Shown here: positions 9,127-17,246 of the stretch, in pieces
How positions within the stretch are numbered: the first letter of the stretch is position 1
Layout: each line of letters opens with the position of its first letter
DNA from: CAUUCX01 sp041844835
GTDB taxonomy: Bacteria; Bacillota; Clostridia; Peptostreptococcales; Anaerovoracaceae
Assembly: GCA_041844835.1 (NCBI GenBank)
Contig: JBGZBU010000003.1
Location: forward strand, 22,199 to 86,198
Length of the DNA stretch: 64,000 nt
Direction: 5' to 3'
The notes under the pieces: generated by a model
What the model was told of the DNA's origin: nothing
Seen by the model: the letters and a program-made list of their open reading frames with translations, nothing else
Database searches by the model: none
Made by a program: the position numbers and the translations under genes

Positions 9127-10383
9127 TTAATCATATTTATGCTTCATAGCAATATCAACTTTTTTACGACCCTCTTTCCAAACAACTTTGCCCGGAGTGA
9201 TGCATCCCTGTACAGGGCAAACGTTCAAGCAGAGGTGACAGCCCACGCATTTGTCCTCGTTGAGAACCGGACGTCTTTTCTTATCATTCCAGTCGATTGC
9301 CTGATGAGCTGCATCATAGCAGGATACATAGCATCTTCCGCAGCCGAGACATTTTTTGTCGCTAAAGTCAGGGAAGATTTTGAAATCTCTGTTGAGGTCT
9401 TCGGCAGGAATTACGTTAGGAAGTGCAAGTCCGATGAAATCCTCGATCTTGTCATATCCTCTCTCATCCATGAAATGCATGAGACCGTTTGCCATGTCCT
9501 CAACGATCCTGTAACCGTACTGCATGATTGCCGTCGTAACCTGAAGATTTCTGCAGCCGAGAGCCAGGAATTCCGCACAATCTCTCCATGTCTCAATACC
9601 ACCCATTCCGGATATCTCAAGATGTTTGAGATCAGGATCCTGCAGGAGCTGCGCAATGAATCTGAGAGCAATCGGCTTTACAGCTGCTCCGGAGTAACCG
9701 GAAATTGAGGATTTTCCATTTACTACAGGCATTGCAGTCATGTTCTCAAAATCAATATTCGTAATGGATTTAATAGTATTGATTGCGGATACGGAAGCCG
9801 CGCCGCCTTCAATTGCAGCCTTTGCAGGCTCTTCCATGTTTTTGTTGTTAGGCGTCATTTTTGCAATGAAAGGAATCTTTGTAGTCTCGGATACCGCCTT
9901 TGAATATTTCTTTACGAGTTCCGGATTCGTACCCACATCGGAACCCATATCATGTGAAGTCATCTGCGGACATGAGAAGTTTCCTTCAATCAAATCAACT
10001 CCCGCCTGATCGCACATCTTCGCAAGGTCCCTCCACTCCTGCTCGTTACTTCCCATTATCGAAGCAACCATTATGTGGTCAGGATAATCTCTCTTGAGCT
10101 TCATCATGTTTTCAAAATTAAGCTCTGTCGGTTTGTCTGAAATCTGCTCCATATTTTTGAAACCGACCCAAGGAAGTCCCTCCTTGTTGGTCTGGTCAAA
10201 ACGCGGTGAGCACTCGTCAGCTACGAATATACCGACTGTTTTATAAAAAACACCGCCCCAACCGGTTTCAAAACATTTTGCCACCATCTCGTAATTACTT
10301 CCAACAGGTGATGATGAAAGGAAGAACGGATTCTGGCAATCAACTCCCAAATATTTTATGGATAAATCTTTTTTAACTGCCAT
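9127..10383 (-). CDS. preA: NAD-dependent dihydropyrimidine dehydrogenase, catalytic subunit PreA
   Basis: A 418-residue FMN and iron-sulfur protein of the PreA family, which with PreT reversibly reduces uracil or thymine with NADH. An FMN-binding TIM barrel occupies about residues 1-330; the active-site Cys lies in GNFSCPQM, and the substrate loop in GYSGAAVKPIALRF. A C-terminal pair of 4Fe-4S sites follows: CLGCGRCYVSC and CVGCHLCLNVCPV. Length matches E. coli PreA. One base separates its ATG from the preT stop, and AAAGGAG precedes it inside preT's last codons. The gene order preT-preA-amidohydrolase supports a pyrimidine degradation role; direction of flux cannot be told from sequence. 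Confidence 0.94.
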   Translation of the reverse strand: MAVKKDLSIKYLGVDCQNPFFLSSSPVGSNYEMVAKCFETGWGGVFYKTVGIFVADECSPRFDQTNKEGLPWVGFKNMEQISDKPTELNFENMMKLKRDYPDHIMVASIMGSNEQEWRDLAKMCDQAGVDLIEGNFSCPQMTSHDMGSDVGTNPELVKKYSKAVSETTKIPFIAKMTPNNKNMEEPAKAAIEGGAASVSAINTIKSITNIDFENMTAMPVVNGKSSISGYSGAAVKPIALRFIAQLLQDPDLKHLEISGMGGIETWRDCAEFLALGCRNLQVTTAIMQYGYRIVEDMANGLMHFMDERGYDKIEDFIGLALPNVIPAEDLNRDFKIFPDFSDKKCLGCGRCYVSCYDAAHQAIDWNDKKRRPVLNEDKCVGCHLCLNVCPVQGCITPGKVVWKEGRKKVDIAMKHKYD

Positions 10384-10384
10384 G

Positions 10385-11644
10385 TTATTTCACTCCTTTC
10401 TTTTCGAGATAAGCCATTATGGATCTTGCCGCGTCTTTACCCTCTGCTACAGCTTCCACAACGGTTTTTCCGCCGTTAACCACATCGCCGGCAGCGAATA
10501 CGTTTGCAGCAACCTTGCCTTTTGCATTTGCTTTTACAAAACCTTTTTCGTCGGTTTTAACGCCCGGTACGAAATCAAGTTCTTCAGGACGCTGTCCTAT
10601 AGCGAAAACTATGCAGTCGCAATCAAGACTGAGGCTTGATTTTCCGTCTCTGCCCTTGAAGTTTGCCTTTGCGAGACTTGATTTTCCTTCGAGCGATTCC
10701 GGAGCCATATTTGTAGTCATTCCGATGCCGAGTGAAAGCGCATAGTGGAATTCGTTGATGTTACCCGGAGCTTCTTCCAAAGTCCTTCTGTAAACGATTC
10801 TTACATCCTCGGCCCCGAGCAGTTTTGCAGTTACGGCACAGTCTGTAGTTACATCTCCGCCGCCTACAACTACGACTTTTTTACCGAAGTTGAATTTCTC
10901 TTTCTTCTCAGCAGCTTCTTTAAGAAAATCAACAGCTGTATAAACGCCCTTGAGATTTGTTCCAGGGATATCAGGAAGTTTAGTTCCCCAAAGTCCGGTT
11001 CCTACAAATACGGCATCAAAATCCTTGAGATCTTTCTCAGTCACCTTTTTGCCGAGTTCCAATTTTACTCCGAGACCCTTTATCATCGCGATATCGTGAT
11101 CTACAACGGACTGCGGAAGCCTTGACGGAATAATTCCATATGTCAGCATTCCGCCGGCCTTTTCTTCTCTGTCGAATACAGTTACTTTATATCCTGCCTT
11201 TGCAAGTTCCGCTGCGCACGACAAAGAAGCAGGACCTGCACCGATACATGCAACCGTTCCCGCTTTTTTCTTTGCAGGAGCCTTGAGCGTCTTCATTTTG
11301 AACGCTTTTTCCTGCTCAATCGCATATCTTTGAAGTTTGCCTATCTGAATAGGTTTGTCGATGCCCGTACGGCTGCACTCTTTCTCACAAAGATTGTCGT
11401 AAGGACATACCCTCGCGCAAGATCCACCGAATGCGTTGTTCTCTCTGATGATCTCAGCAGCACCTTTCGGATTTCTGAATCTGATCGCTCTGATGAATCT
11501 TCCAGGGTTTGTCCCCGCAGGACATCCCTTGCTGCAAGGAGCGTCATGACATAATAGACATCTCGCAGCTTCTTCCAACGCTGTTCTGTGGGTAAATCCC
11601 TGTTCAGCTTCAGAAGTATACTTTGCTTTTACTACTTTACTCAA
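10385..11644 (-). CDS. preT: NAD-dependent dihydropyrimidine dehydrogenase, GltD-like subunit PreT
   Basis: A 419-residue flavoprotein that takes electrons from NADH and passes them through Fe-S clusters to PreA. The N-terminus has the GltD-like cysteine set CLLCHDAPCSKGCPAG and CARVCPYDNLCEKEC. A Rossmann FAD site, IGAGPASLSCAAELAKAGYK, and a second dinucleotide site, VVVGGGDVTTDCAVTAK, follow; FAAGDVVNGGKTVVEAVAEG closes the flavin domain. The TTG at 11644 is taken as start because GGAGGGAG lies 8 bases upstream; an in-frame ATG at 11671 precedes that site and has none of its own. First gene of the operator-controlled operon. Confidence 0.93.
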   Translation of the reverse strand: MSKVVKAKYTSEAEQGFTHRTALEEAARCLLCHDAPCSKGCPAGTNPGRFIRAIRFRNPKGAAEIIRENNAFGGSCARVCPYDNLCEKECSRTGIDKPIQIGKLQRYAIEQEKAFKMKTLKAPAKKKAGTVACIGAGPASLSCAAELAKAGYKVTVFDREEKAGGMLTYGIIPSRLPQSVVDHDIAMIKGLGVKLELGKKVTEKDLKDFDAVFVGTGLWGTKLPDIPGTNLKGVYTAVDFLKEAAEKKEKFNFGKKVVVVGGGDVTTDCAVTAKLLGAEDVRIVYRRTLEEAPGNINEFHYALSLGIGMTTNMAPESLEGKSSLAKANFKGRDGKSSLSLDCDCIVFAIGQRPEELDFVPGVKTDEKGFVKANAKGKVAANVFAAGDVVNGGKTVVEAVAEGKDAARSIMAYLEKKGVK

Positions 11645-11670
11645 CTTAAAACTCCCTCCTTCATAAACCA

Positions 11671-11694
11671 TCGATATATGTATACATATATCGA
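11671..11694. promoter_or_regulatory. Perfect 24-bp palindrome in the preT leader
   Basis: The half-site TCGATATATGTA is followed at once by its exact reverse complement, giving a 24-base perfect palindrome just upstream of the preT ribosome site. In RNA it would be a weak AT-rich hairpin; in DNA it could bind a dimeric regulator. It does not match the LacI-type operator further upstream, so a second regulator would be needed. Confidence 0.5.
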
Positions 11695-11772
11695 ATCTCC
11701 AATAAATGTGTCATACCGATCTGCGCTGAAATATGAATGCTGAATAATCAAAATGCTGAATAAAAAATTGAT

Positions 11773-11786
11773 TGTAACCGGTTACA
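11773..11786. promoter_or_regulatory. LacI-family operator upstream of preT
   Basis: TGTAACCGGTTACA is a perfect 14-base palindrome with the central CG typical of LacI/GalR-family operators. It starts about 6 bases after the predicted transcription start of preT, where a bound repressor would block initiation or elongation. The LacI-type regulator encoded at 13033-14055 is the natural candidate to bind it. Confidence 0.75.
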
Positions 11787-11798
11787 CCACTTGTGCTA

Positions 11799-11826
11799 AT
11801 TTTAACATAAATTTAACAAAATGCAA
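11799..11826 (-). promoter_or_regulatory. Predicted promoter of preT-preA-amidohydrolase operon
   Basis: On the minus strand TTGCAT (11826-11821), a 16-base spacer and TAAAAT (11804-11799) form a fair sigma-A promoter. Transcription would start near 11792, just before the LacI-type operator. The leader to the TTG start is about 150 bases. Confidence 0.55.
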
Positions 11827-11929
11827 GTTTTTTATCAGAAAAACGAAAGAGCATGCAATAGCAATATTGTTGATTTTTCAATGTATTCAGGGATTGTGCT
11901 AAAAAAAGAACAATCGACTTTTTTAAAAT

Positions 11930-13036
11930 TTACCAGCTCAAATACAGTTTGTCGATCGGGCATATAAAATTACACAATCCGCATCCCGTGCAGCGATCCC
12001 TGTCTACGATCACGCTGCCGCCGTCCCGCACGATCGCTCCATATATACAAGCCTCCATACACAGCCTGCATCCATCCTCGCATGCAACGACTTTTGCAGC
12101 TGAAAACAGCGGCTCGGCAATCATATCATCCAGCGCTTTCATCTTACATAGCGCCGCCCCGCGCACGGCTCCAAGATTTTGAATTTCGTGTTTTTTCATA
12201 TATTGACCAAGGTCTTCTATTATTTCCGACACCAATCCTCTGCCGTGCAGCATTATTGACGATCCGATCTGTACGGCGGATGCTCCAAGCATTATATATT
12301 CCAAAACGTGTTTCGCATTTTCTATTCCGCCCACTCCGCATATCGGCAAGTTGATCGACTGCGCAAGAGCTGCAACGGATGCAAGCCCGAGAGGCCTTAT
12401 AGGCGCTCCCGAATATCCCCCGTAGGCGGGCAGCAGCGGTCTTTTTTCCTCGATATCCACGCCCAGTATACATCTGACGGTATTTATCGCACTTACCGCG
12501 GACGCATCCGCTTCCTCGGCGGCCTTTGCAACTCTTATCATATTTGTGACGTTTTGCGACAGCTTGACCATTACCGGGATTTTCACGGAGCTCACCACGG
12601 CGGAAGTCATTTCTTTAATAATGCTTGCATCGGACGCCATGACTTCCAAAGATTCACCCATGGGATTCGATATTGAAATTTCTATTGCATCCGCGCCGAA
12701 TTTCTCCATCTTCTCCGCAATATATACAAGCTCCGACGGAGTATGCGCGGATATGCTGGCAATCACGATGCCGTCATCCTGCTTTGCCGTGTCGAGCTCT
12801 CTTTCCCAGCCCTCGATCTGTATATCGCTGTACATTCTGATGTTTTGAAATCCGGTGCCGTCATACGCGATTCTGGGCCGGACATCAACAAAAGCATCGG
12901 TCACTATGGTTTCCGTAATGACAGCGCCCGCACCGGAGTCAAGATTCATTTTCAGACTTCTCCCGTCCCGGTTCCATGGTCCCGCCGCAACTATCAGCGG
13001 ATTTTTCATTTTCATCCCCAGAAATTCCGTCATCAT
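11930..13036 (-). CDS. Dihydroorotate dehydrogenase-family protein with C-terminal ferredoxin domain
   Basis: A 368-residue PreA/PyrD-type flavoprotein. The FMN barrel spans about residues 1-300, with NPLIVAAGPWN at the start, ISISNPMGE where pyrimidine-reducing relatives have the catalytic loop, and CGVGGIENAKHVLEYIMLGAS near the phosphate site. The expected active-site Cys (NxSCP) is absent: the loop reads ISNPMG. The C-terminus holds two cysteine clusters, CEDGCRLCMEAC and CTGCGLCNFICPI. Its ATG overlaps the stop of the LacI-type gene, so the two are one transcript. It is shorter and clearly different from PreA at 9127. Substrate unknown; a reduced ring related to pyrimidines or hydantoins is a guess from context. 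Confidence 0.85.
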   Translation of the reverse strand: MMTEFLGMKMKNPLIVAAGPWNRDGRSLKMNLDSGAGAVITETIVTDAFVDVRPRIAYDGTGFQNIRMYSDIQIEGWERELDTAKQDDGIVIASISAHTPSELVYIAEKMEKFGADAIEISISNPMGESLEVMASDASIIKEMTSAVVSSVKIPVMVKLSQNVTNMIRVAKAAEEADASAVSAINTVRCILGVDIEEKRPLLPAYGGYSGAPIRPLGLASVAALAQSINLPICGVGGIENAKHVLEYIMLGASAVQIGSSIMLHGRGLVSEIIEDLGQYMKKHEIQNLGAVRGAALCKMKALDDMIAEPLFSAAKVVACEDGCRLCMEACIYGAIVRDGGSVIVDRDRCTGCGLCNFICPIDKLYLSW

Positions 13037-14055
13037 TTGAACATTTCTCCTATCTTTTCTTTATGACCTGACGATTTTCTTATCTTTAACTTTGACTGCA
13101 GGAAAATGGTTTGCGGATCGCGATCCTCATTGTCCGCTATTATATCAAACAATAATCGCGCTCCCACCACGCCGAGTTTGTGCATCGACATATCCATGGT
13201 AGTGAGCGGAGGATCGACCACTCCCGCCATTTGTACATTATCGAAACCCACAAGCGCCATCTCGTCCGGAATAGCAATTCCGCTGTCTCTCATCCCGTCA
13301 ATTACGCCGAATGCGAGCGCATCCCTCGTCGCAAACGCCGCGTCAGGTCGATTTTTTGTGTTGAGAATCTTTTTTGCCGCAAGGTATCCTCCGTATATGC
13401 TTTCTTCTTCCCTGTAGATATAATCGTCGACGAAATCTATGCCGGCCTCACTCAGAGCTCTTTTATAACCTTCCAGTTTCCACTCGTTGCTCAGTGTCGC
13501 GAGCTTCCCCTGAATAAACGCGATTTTTCTGTATCCGTTGTCTATGAGATGTTTTGTTGCGACATATGCGGCTTCTTTCGTATCAACGCTTACACAAGGC
13601 AGACCGAAAGCTTCTTTGTTGCTTCCGATCAGCACTATCGGAAGATTTTCTTCAGCGATGTTCAGAAAGTCCTCTTTATCGAGCAGTGTGGAAATCATAA
13701 TCACACCGTCCACTTTCCTTTTTATGAGATTATCAAGATATCTGCGCTCTTTTTCAGCATCAAATTCCGCGTTGCACATCAAAACCATGCAATCTTTCTG
13801 ATGCGCTACATCCTCTACGCCTTTTGCGATATACATATAACTTTCGCTTAAAACATCGGGAATGATCACGGCAATGGTATCCGTACGGTTAAGATTCAAG
13901 CCGCGCGCAAACCAATTAGGCGTGTATCCCGCCTCTTTAATTACAGCTTCAATCTTCGCTTTTGTCCTCGGCGCCACGCTTTCAGGATGATTAAGCACCC
14001 TGGAGACGGTTGCCACCGACACTCCTGCCAGCTTTGCTATCTCTCTTATGTTCAT
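13033..14055 (-). CDS. LacI/GalR-family transcriptional regulator
   Basis: A 340-residue repressor: an N-terminal helix-turn-helix and hinge (IREIAKLAGVSVATVSRVLN, residues 3-22, then KAGYTPN-like EAGYTPNWFARGL), followed by a periplasmic-binding-type sugar/ligand domain with TDTIAVIIPDVLSESYMY and FDNVQMAGVVDPPLTTMD. No upstream in-frame start exists, because a TAA codon lies three codons before the ATG, and the ribosome site is poor. It shares a transcript with the DHOD-like gene and lies just upstream of preT, whose promoter carries a matching operator. A pyrimidine-type or ureide effector is inferred. Confidence 0.92.
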   Translation of the reverse strand: MNIREIAKLAGVSVATVSRVLNHPESVAPRTKAKIEAVIKEAGYTPNWFARGLNLNRTDTIAVIIPDVLSESYMYIAKGVEDVAHQKDCMVLMCNAEFDAEKERRYLDNLIKRKVDGVIMISTLLDKEDFLNIAEENLPIVLIGSNKEAFGLPCVSVDTKEAAYVATKHLIDNGYRKIAFIQGKLATLSNEWKLEGYKRALSEAGIDFVDDYIYREEESIYGGYLAAKKILNTKNRPDAAFATRDALAFGVIDGMRDSGIAIPDEMALVGFDNVQMAGVVDPPLTTMDMSMHKLGVVGARLLFDIIADNEDRDPQTIFLQSKLKIRKSSGHKEKIGEMFK

Positions 14056-14066
14056 AACCGCTTACA
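14053..14066. promoter_or_regulatory. Operator-like site overlapping the LacI-type gene start
   Basis: Read on the minus strand, TGTAAGCGGTTATG matches 11 of 14 positions of the palindrome upstream of preT and includes the ATG start codon of the regulator gene. It would allow autorepression. The only ribosome-site-like bases (AAGCGG) lie inside it. Confidence 0.5.
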
Positions 14067-14134
14067 TTATTTCCGAATCGATACCCGAATCTCCTATTTG
14101 CAAATTAATAAATGTCTCTCTACGATTATATAAC

Positions 14135-14158
14135 AAAAAGGTGCCGCCGGGCACCCTT
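14135..14158 (-). terminator. Terminator after trxB
   Basis: On the minus strand GGTGCC, a short CGGC loop and GGCACC are followed by TTTTT, with AAAGG before the stem. It lies 10-30 bases after the trxB stop and separates trxB from the LacI-type gene. Confidence 0.85.
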
Positions 14159-14168
14159 TAAAACAAGT

Positions 14169-15092
14169 TTACGCTTCAAGCAGAAGATACTGCGCAGCCC
14201 TGAATCCGCCCATAGCTCCGTCCGCCGCCGCCGTTACTATCTGACGCAATTCCTTCGTCCTCGTATCTCCGCACGCAAACACGCCCGGCAGACTTGTATT
14301 GCAGCTTTCATCGGCAACTATGTAGCCCGGCGGTACGGTATCCAGCTGATCTGCAAACACCTCGTTGTCCGGAGCATATCCTATTGCAACAAAAATGCCG
14401 TCCTTCTTATAAGTTTTTTCTTCCGAAATATCACTATGCATTACCCGAATCTCTTCGACCTTATCCGTCCCGATTATTTCTTTTACCTCCGCGTTGAAAA
14501 GCACATCAATTTTCGGATTGTTCATTACGCGATCAATCAGCACCCGTTCACCTCTAAAAGATTCTCCTCGATGCAGCATGGTTACTCTGCTGCATGAATT
14601 TGCAAGGAACAAAGCTTCTTCAAGAGCGGAATTCCCGCCGCCCACGATAAAAATCTCTTTATCCTTAAAGAATACGCCGTCACATGTGGCACAGTATGAA
14701 ACGCCCCTGCCCGTAAACTTTTCCTCACCCGGAACATTAAGATTTCTCCGCGTCACTCCGTTTGCAATTATTACCGTCTTGCCAAAATATTCGCCGCGAT
14801 CCGTTATGACGGTTTTTTCCCTGCCTGACAGTTTCACCTCAATCACATTTTCCAAGAGTATCTCGGCATTTAACGCATCCGCATGCTCATACAACTTCAT
14901 GGCAAACTCAGGGCCGCTTATATTCATGATTGTAGGATAATTTGCTATTTCGGATGTGTTTACAGTTTTGCCGCCCCAGACCTCTTTGTCAAACACAAGG
15001 ACGCTTAAGCCCGCCCTTCTTGCATATATCGCCGCGCTCAAGCCCGCAGGTCCCGCTCCTATTATGATTGAATCATATATCTTTTTATCCAT
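14169..15092 (-). CDS. trxB: Thioredoxin reductase
   Basis: A 307-residue FAD/NADPH enzyme that reduces thioredoxin in the cytosol. The FAD motif GAGPAGLSAAIYARRAG starts near residue 11, the redox-active pair is in YCATCDG near residue 137, the NADPH site is GGGNSALEEALF, and VFACGDTRTKELRQ closes the FAD domain. The start is set at 15092, where GAGGA lies 6 bases upstream. It sits downstream of glyA with a 42-base gap and ends at a good terminator. Some clostridial paralogues use ferredoxin instead of NADPH; the GGGNSA motif favours NADPH. Confidence 0.93.
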   Translation of the reverse strand: MDKKIYDSIIIGAGPAGLSAAIYARRAGLSVLVFDKEVWGGKTVNTSEIANYPTIMNISGPEFAMKLYEHADALNAEILLENVIEVKLSGREKTVITDRGEYFGKTVIIANGVTRRNLNVPGEEKFTGRGVSYCATCDGVFFKDKEIFIVGGGNSALEEALFLANSCSRVTMLHRGESFRGERVLIDRVMNNPKIDVLFNAEVKEIIGTDKVEEIRVMHSDISEEKTYKKDGIFVAIGYAPDNEVFADQLDTVPPGYIVADESCNTSLPGVFACGDTRTKELRQIVTAAADGAMGGFRAAQYLLLEA

Positions 15093-15134
15093 ATAGTTCC
15101 TCGCTTTCAACACTTGTTCAGGTTTATGCGATAT

Positions 15135-16379
15135 TTATACCCCGTCGTAAGCCGGATAACACGCGCACATATCAGCCACAGCTTTTCTGATTTTATCTTT
15201 GCCTCCTTCAAAATCCCTGGCGGCCATCCCGAGCAGACTCGCTATTTCTCTCATCTCCGCCGCTTTGAATCCCCTTGTCGTCACAGCCGGCGTACCCACT
15301 CTGATACCGCTCGTTACGAAAGGACTTTTTGTATCGTATGGAATTGTATTTTTGTTCACGGTGATATTTACTTCATCAAGCATGCGTTCAAAATCCTTGC
15401 CCGTAATATCGAATCCGCTCAAATCAGCGGATAAAACATGAGTATCCGTCCCGCCCGCAACTATTCTGAAACCTTCGTTTGCCAGAGCGGACGCAAGCGT
15501 CTTCGCATTTTCAACAACCCGCATCTGATATTCTTTGAAATCCGGCTTGAGCGCCTCACCGAAAGCGACCGCTTTTCCGGCAATTACATGCATGAGCGGC
15601 CCGCCTTGAATCCCCGGGAATATCGCTTTGTCAATCTTTGCTGCAAAATCCGATTTGCACAGGATAAGACCGCCGCGTGGACCTCTTAGCGTTTTATGAG
15701 TCGTGGATGTAACAACATCCGCAAACGGAACGGGGTTCATATGCAAACCCGTCGCAACGAGTCCCGCGATATGAGCCATATCGACCATAAGATATGCCCC
15801 TGTTTTATCCGCAACTTCCCTGAACCTCGCAAAATCTATTTCCCTTGAGTATGCACTGGCACCGGCGACTATAAGTTTCGGTTTCACTTTCAGCGCTATA
15901 TTTTCCATCTCGTCGTAATCGATGAGCTCCGTGTCCTTATTCACTCTGTAAGGAACAAAATTAAAATATGTTCCTGAAATATTTATAGGCAGACCGTGTG
16001 TTAGATGCCCGCCATGATCGAGCTGCAGCCCCATGACCGTATCTCCGTAATTCAGCAGGGCGAAATACACCGCCATGTTTGCGATTGCACCGCTGTGCGG
16101 CTGTACATTTGCGTGTTCCGCTCCAAACAATTCCTTTGCCCGATCTATCGCTATCCGTTCGACGTCATCCACGTATTCACAACCGCCGTAATACCTTTTC
16201 CCGGGATATCCCTCCGCATACTTGTTTGTAAGAACACTCCCCACGGCATATAAAACGGAATCCGAAACCACGTTTTCCGATGCGATAAGCTCGATATTGT
16301 TTTTCTGCCTCATGCGTTCCCTGTCACATGCTTCATAGACTTCCCTGTCCGTATCTCTTAAGCGATCCATGTACGTCAT
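15135..16379 (-). CDS. glyA: Serine hydroxymethyltransferase
   Basis: A 414-residue PLP enzyme that interconverts serine and glycine and loads one-carbon units on tetrahydrofolate. NIELIASENVVSDSVL, RYYGGCEYVDDVE, the PLP-lysine motif TSTTHKTLRGPRGG and IFPGIQGGPLMHVIAGKAVA are all present. The start at 16379 has AAAGGTGG 9 bases upstream; longer readings extend into the promoter region. It probably shares a transcript with trxB. Confidence 0.96.
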   Translation of the reverse strand: MTYMDRLRDTDREVYEACDRERMRQKNNIELIASENVVSDSVLYAVGSVLTNKYAEGYPGKRYYGGCEYVDDVERIAIDRAKELFGAEHANVQPHSGAIANMAVYFALLNYGDTVMGLQLDHGGHLTHGLPINISGTYFNFVPYRVNKDTELIDYDEMENIALKVKPKLIVAGASAYSREIDFARFREVADKTGAYLMVDMAHIAGLVATGLHMNPVPFADVVTSTTHKTLRGPRGGLILCKSDFAAKIDKAIFPGIQGGPLMHVIAGKAVAFGEALKPDFKEYQMRVVENAKTLASALANEGFRIVAGGTDTHVLSADLSGFDITGKDFERMLDEVNITVNKNTIPYDTKSPFVTSGIRVGTPAVTTRGFKAAEMREIASLLGMAARDFEGGKDKIRKAVADMCACYPAYDGV

Positions 16380-16537
16380 TATTAAAAACCACCTTTCTGC
16401 GACGGATTCATTGAAATCATCCCGAAAAATCCGCGCAAACACAAAAAATACATCCGATAAAATAATGATATCATATAAAACCATGCTTGAATAGTGATAT
16501 GGCAAACTCAAATTTTCGAGAATTTTATTGAAGTATG

Positions 16538-16546
16538 TGGTATAAT
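16538..16546 (+). promoter_or_regulatory. Extended -10 promoter for the small lipoprotein
   Basis: TGGTATAAT, an extended -10 with a consensus TATAAT, lies about 60 bases before the lipoprotein ATG. No clear -35 accompanies it, which is normal for extended -10 promoters. Confidence 0.6.
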
Positions 16547-16608
16547 TTATGAGAACAATTTATGTTTTACAAATACAATTTAAAATAGAACATTTTACGG
16601 AGGTATTT

Positions 16609-17016
16609 ATGAAAAAGAAGTTAATTGCTGTAGGGCTTATCGCTGTACTGGCGCTTTCAATGCTTGCGGGCTGCGGAGAAAAAACGGATCCTATTGTGGG
16701 GAAATGGATTTTAAAGGAAGCTCAGTTGGGAGAAATGAAGTTGCCTGCGGATTCAATCGGAATGGAATTTTACGTTGAATTCACAAAAGACGGGAAGTTC
16801 ACTATGGCTGATGAAACAGAAGGCGATCAGGTCGGAGATGATGCTACGGCAAAAACTGTCGGTGAGTGGAAAGCTGAAAAAAAAGCCGGCAAATATAAGC
16901 TCACTGCGGAGGATGACGAGCCTGTGAAGGTAAGCATCAATAAAGACGGTCAACTAATAATGGAAGAGGAAGGCGTGAAGATGGTCTTTGAAAAGAAAGA
17001 ATCCAAGAAAAAATAG
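16609..17016 (+). CDS. Small putative lipoprotein
   Basis: A 135-residue exported protein of unknown function. MKKKLIAVGLIAVLALSMLAGC is a lipoprotein signal with lipobox SMLAGC (Cys at about residue 22). The mature part has IVGKWILKE near its start and a string of short beta-strand-like segments ending VKMVFEKKE, which resembles the lipocalin-like DUF4923/DUF5640 lipoproteins common in Clostridia. ACGGAGG lies 6 bases before the ATG at 16609; the reading extends upstream to 16549 without a site. Monocistronic, with its own promoter and terminator. Confidence 0.8.
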   Translation: MKKKLIAVGLIAVLALSMLAGCGEKTDPIVGKWILKEAQLGEMKLPADSIGMEFYVEFTKDGKFTMADETEGDQVGDDATAKTVGEWKAEKKAGKYKLTAEDDEPVKVSINKDGQLIMEEEGVKMVFEKKESKKK

Positions 17017-17067
17017 AGTTGTACGACAAAAAAAATAAACCGCTTCGAGATAATCGGCAGCAAATAA

Positions 17068-17099
17068 AAAAAAGTCGCTTTTTGCAAGCGGCTTTTTTT
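17068..17099. terminator. Bidirectional terminator between lipoprotein and tRNA-Gly
   Basis: AAGTCGCTT and AAGCGGCTT pair across a short loop (G-T wobble in the middle) with an A run on one side and a T run on the other. It serves the lipoprotein on the plus strand and the tRNA on the minus strand. Confidence 0.85.
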
Positions 17100-17100
17100 A

Positions 17101-17175
17101 TGGAGCGGTATACCGGATTCGAACCGGCAATCCTCTGCTTGGGAAGCAGATACCTTACCGTTAGGCCAATACCGC
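17101..17175 (-). tRNA. tRNA-Gly (anticodon CCC)
   Basis: A full cloverleaf reads on the minus strand: acceptor GCGGTAT pairs with ATACCGC, the anticodon stem TCTGC/GCAGA encloses loop TTCCCAA (anticodon CCC, codon GGG), the T-arm carries GGTTCGAATCC, and the 3' CCA is encoded. Length is 75 with CCA. It has its own promoter and shares the terminator with the lipoprotein gene. Confidence 0.95.
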
Positions 17176-17200
17176 ATAGACAATGTTCAATACAAGACTA

Positions 17201-17229
17201 ATTTTAGCATGATTTGACACATCTGTCTA
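17201..17229 (-). promoter_or_regulatory. Predicted tRNA-Gly promoter
   Basis: On the minus strand TAGACA (17229-17224), a 17-base spacer and TAAAAT (17206-17201) lie about 20 bases upstream of the predicted transcription start before the tRNA. Confidence 0.6.
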
Positions 17230-17246
17230 TAAATTTACACGGCAAA

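Noticed and set aside
12144..12473. 109-codon minus-strand frame overlapping the DHOD-like gene
   Set aside because: Same strand but a different frame from a gene with clear FMN and Fe-S motifs; Arg/Ser/Cys-rich with no signal.
16380..16548. T-box or glycine riboswitch upstream of glyA
   Set aside because: No T-box consensus, no specifier stem and no glycine-aptamer core seen in the leader.
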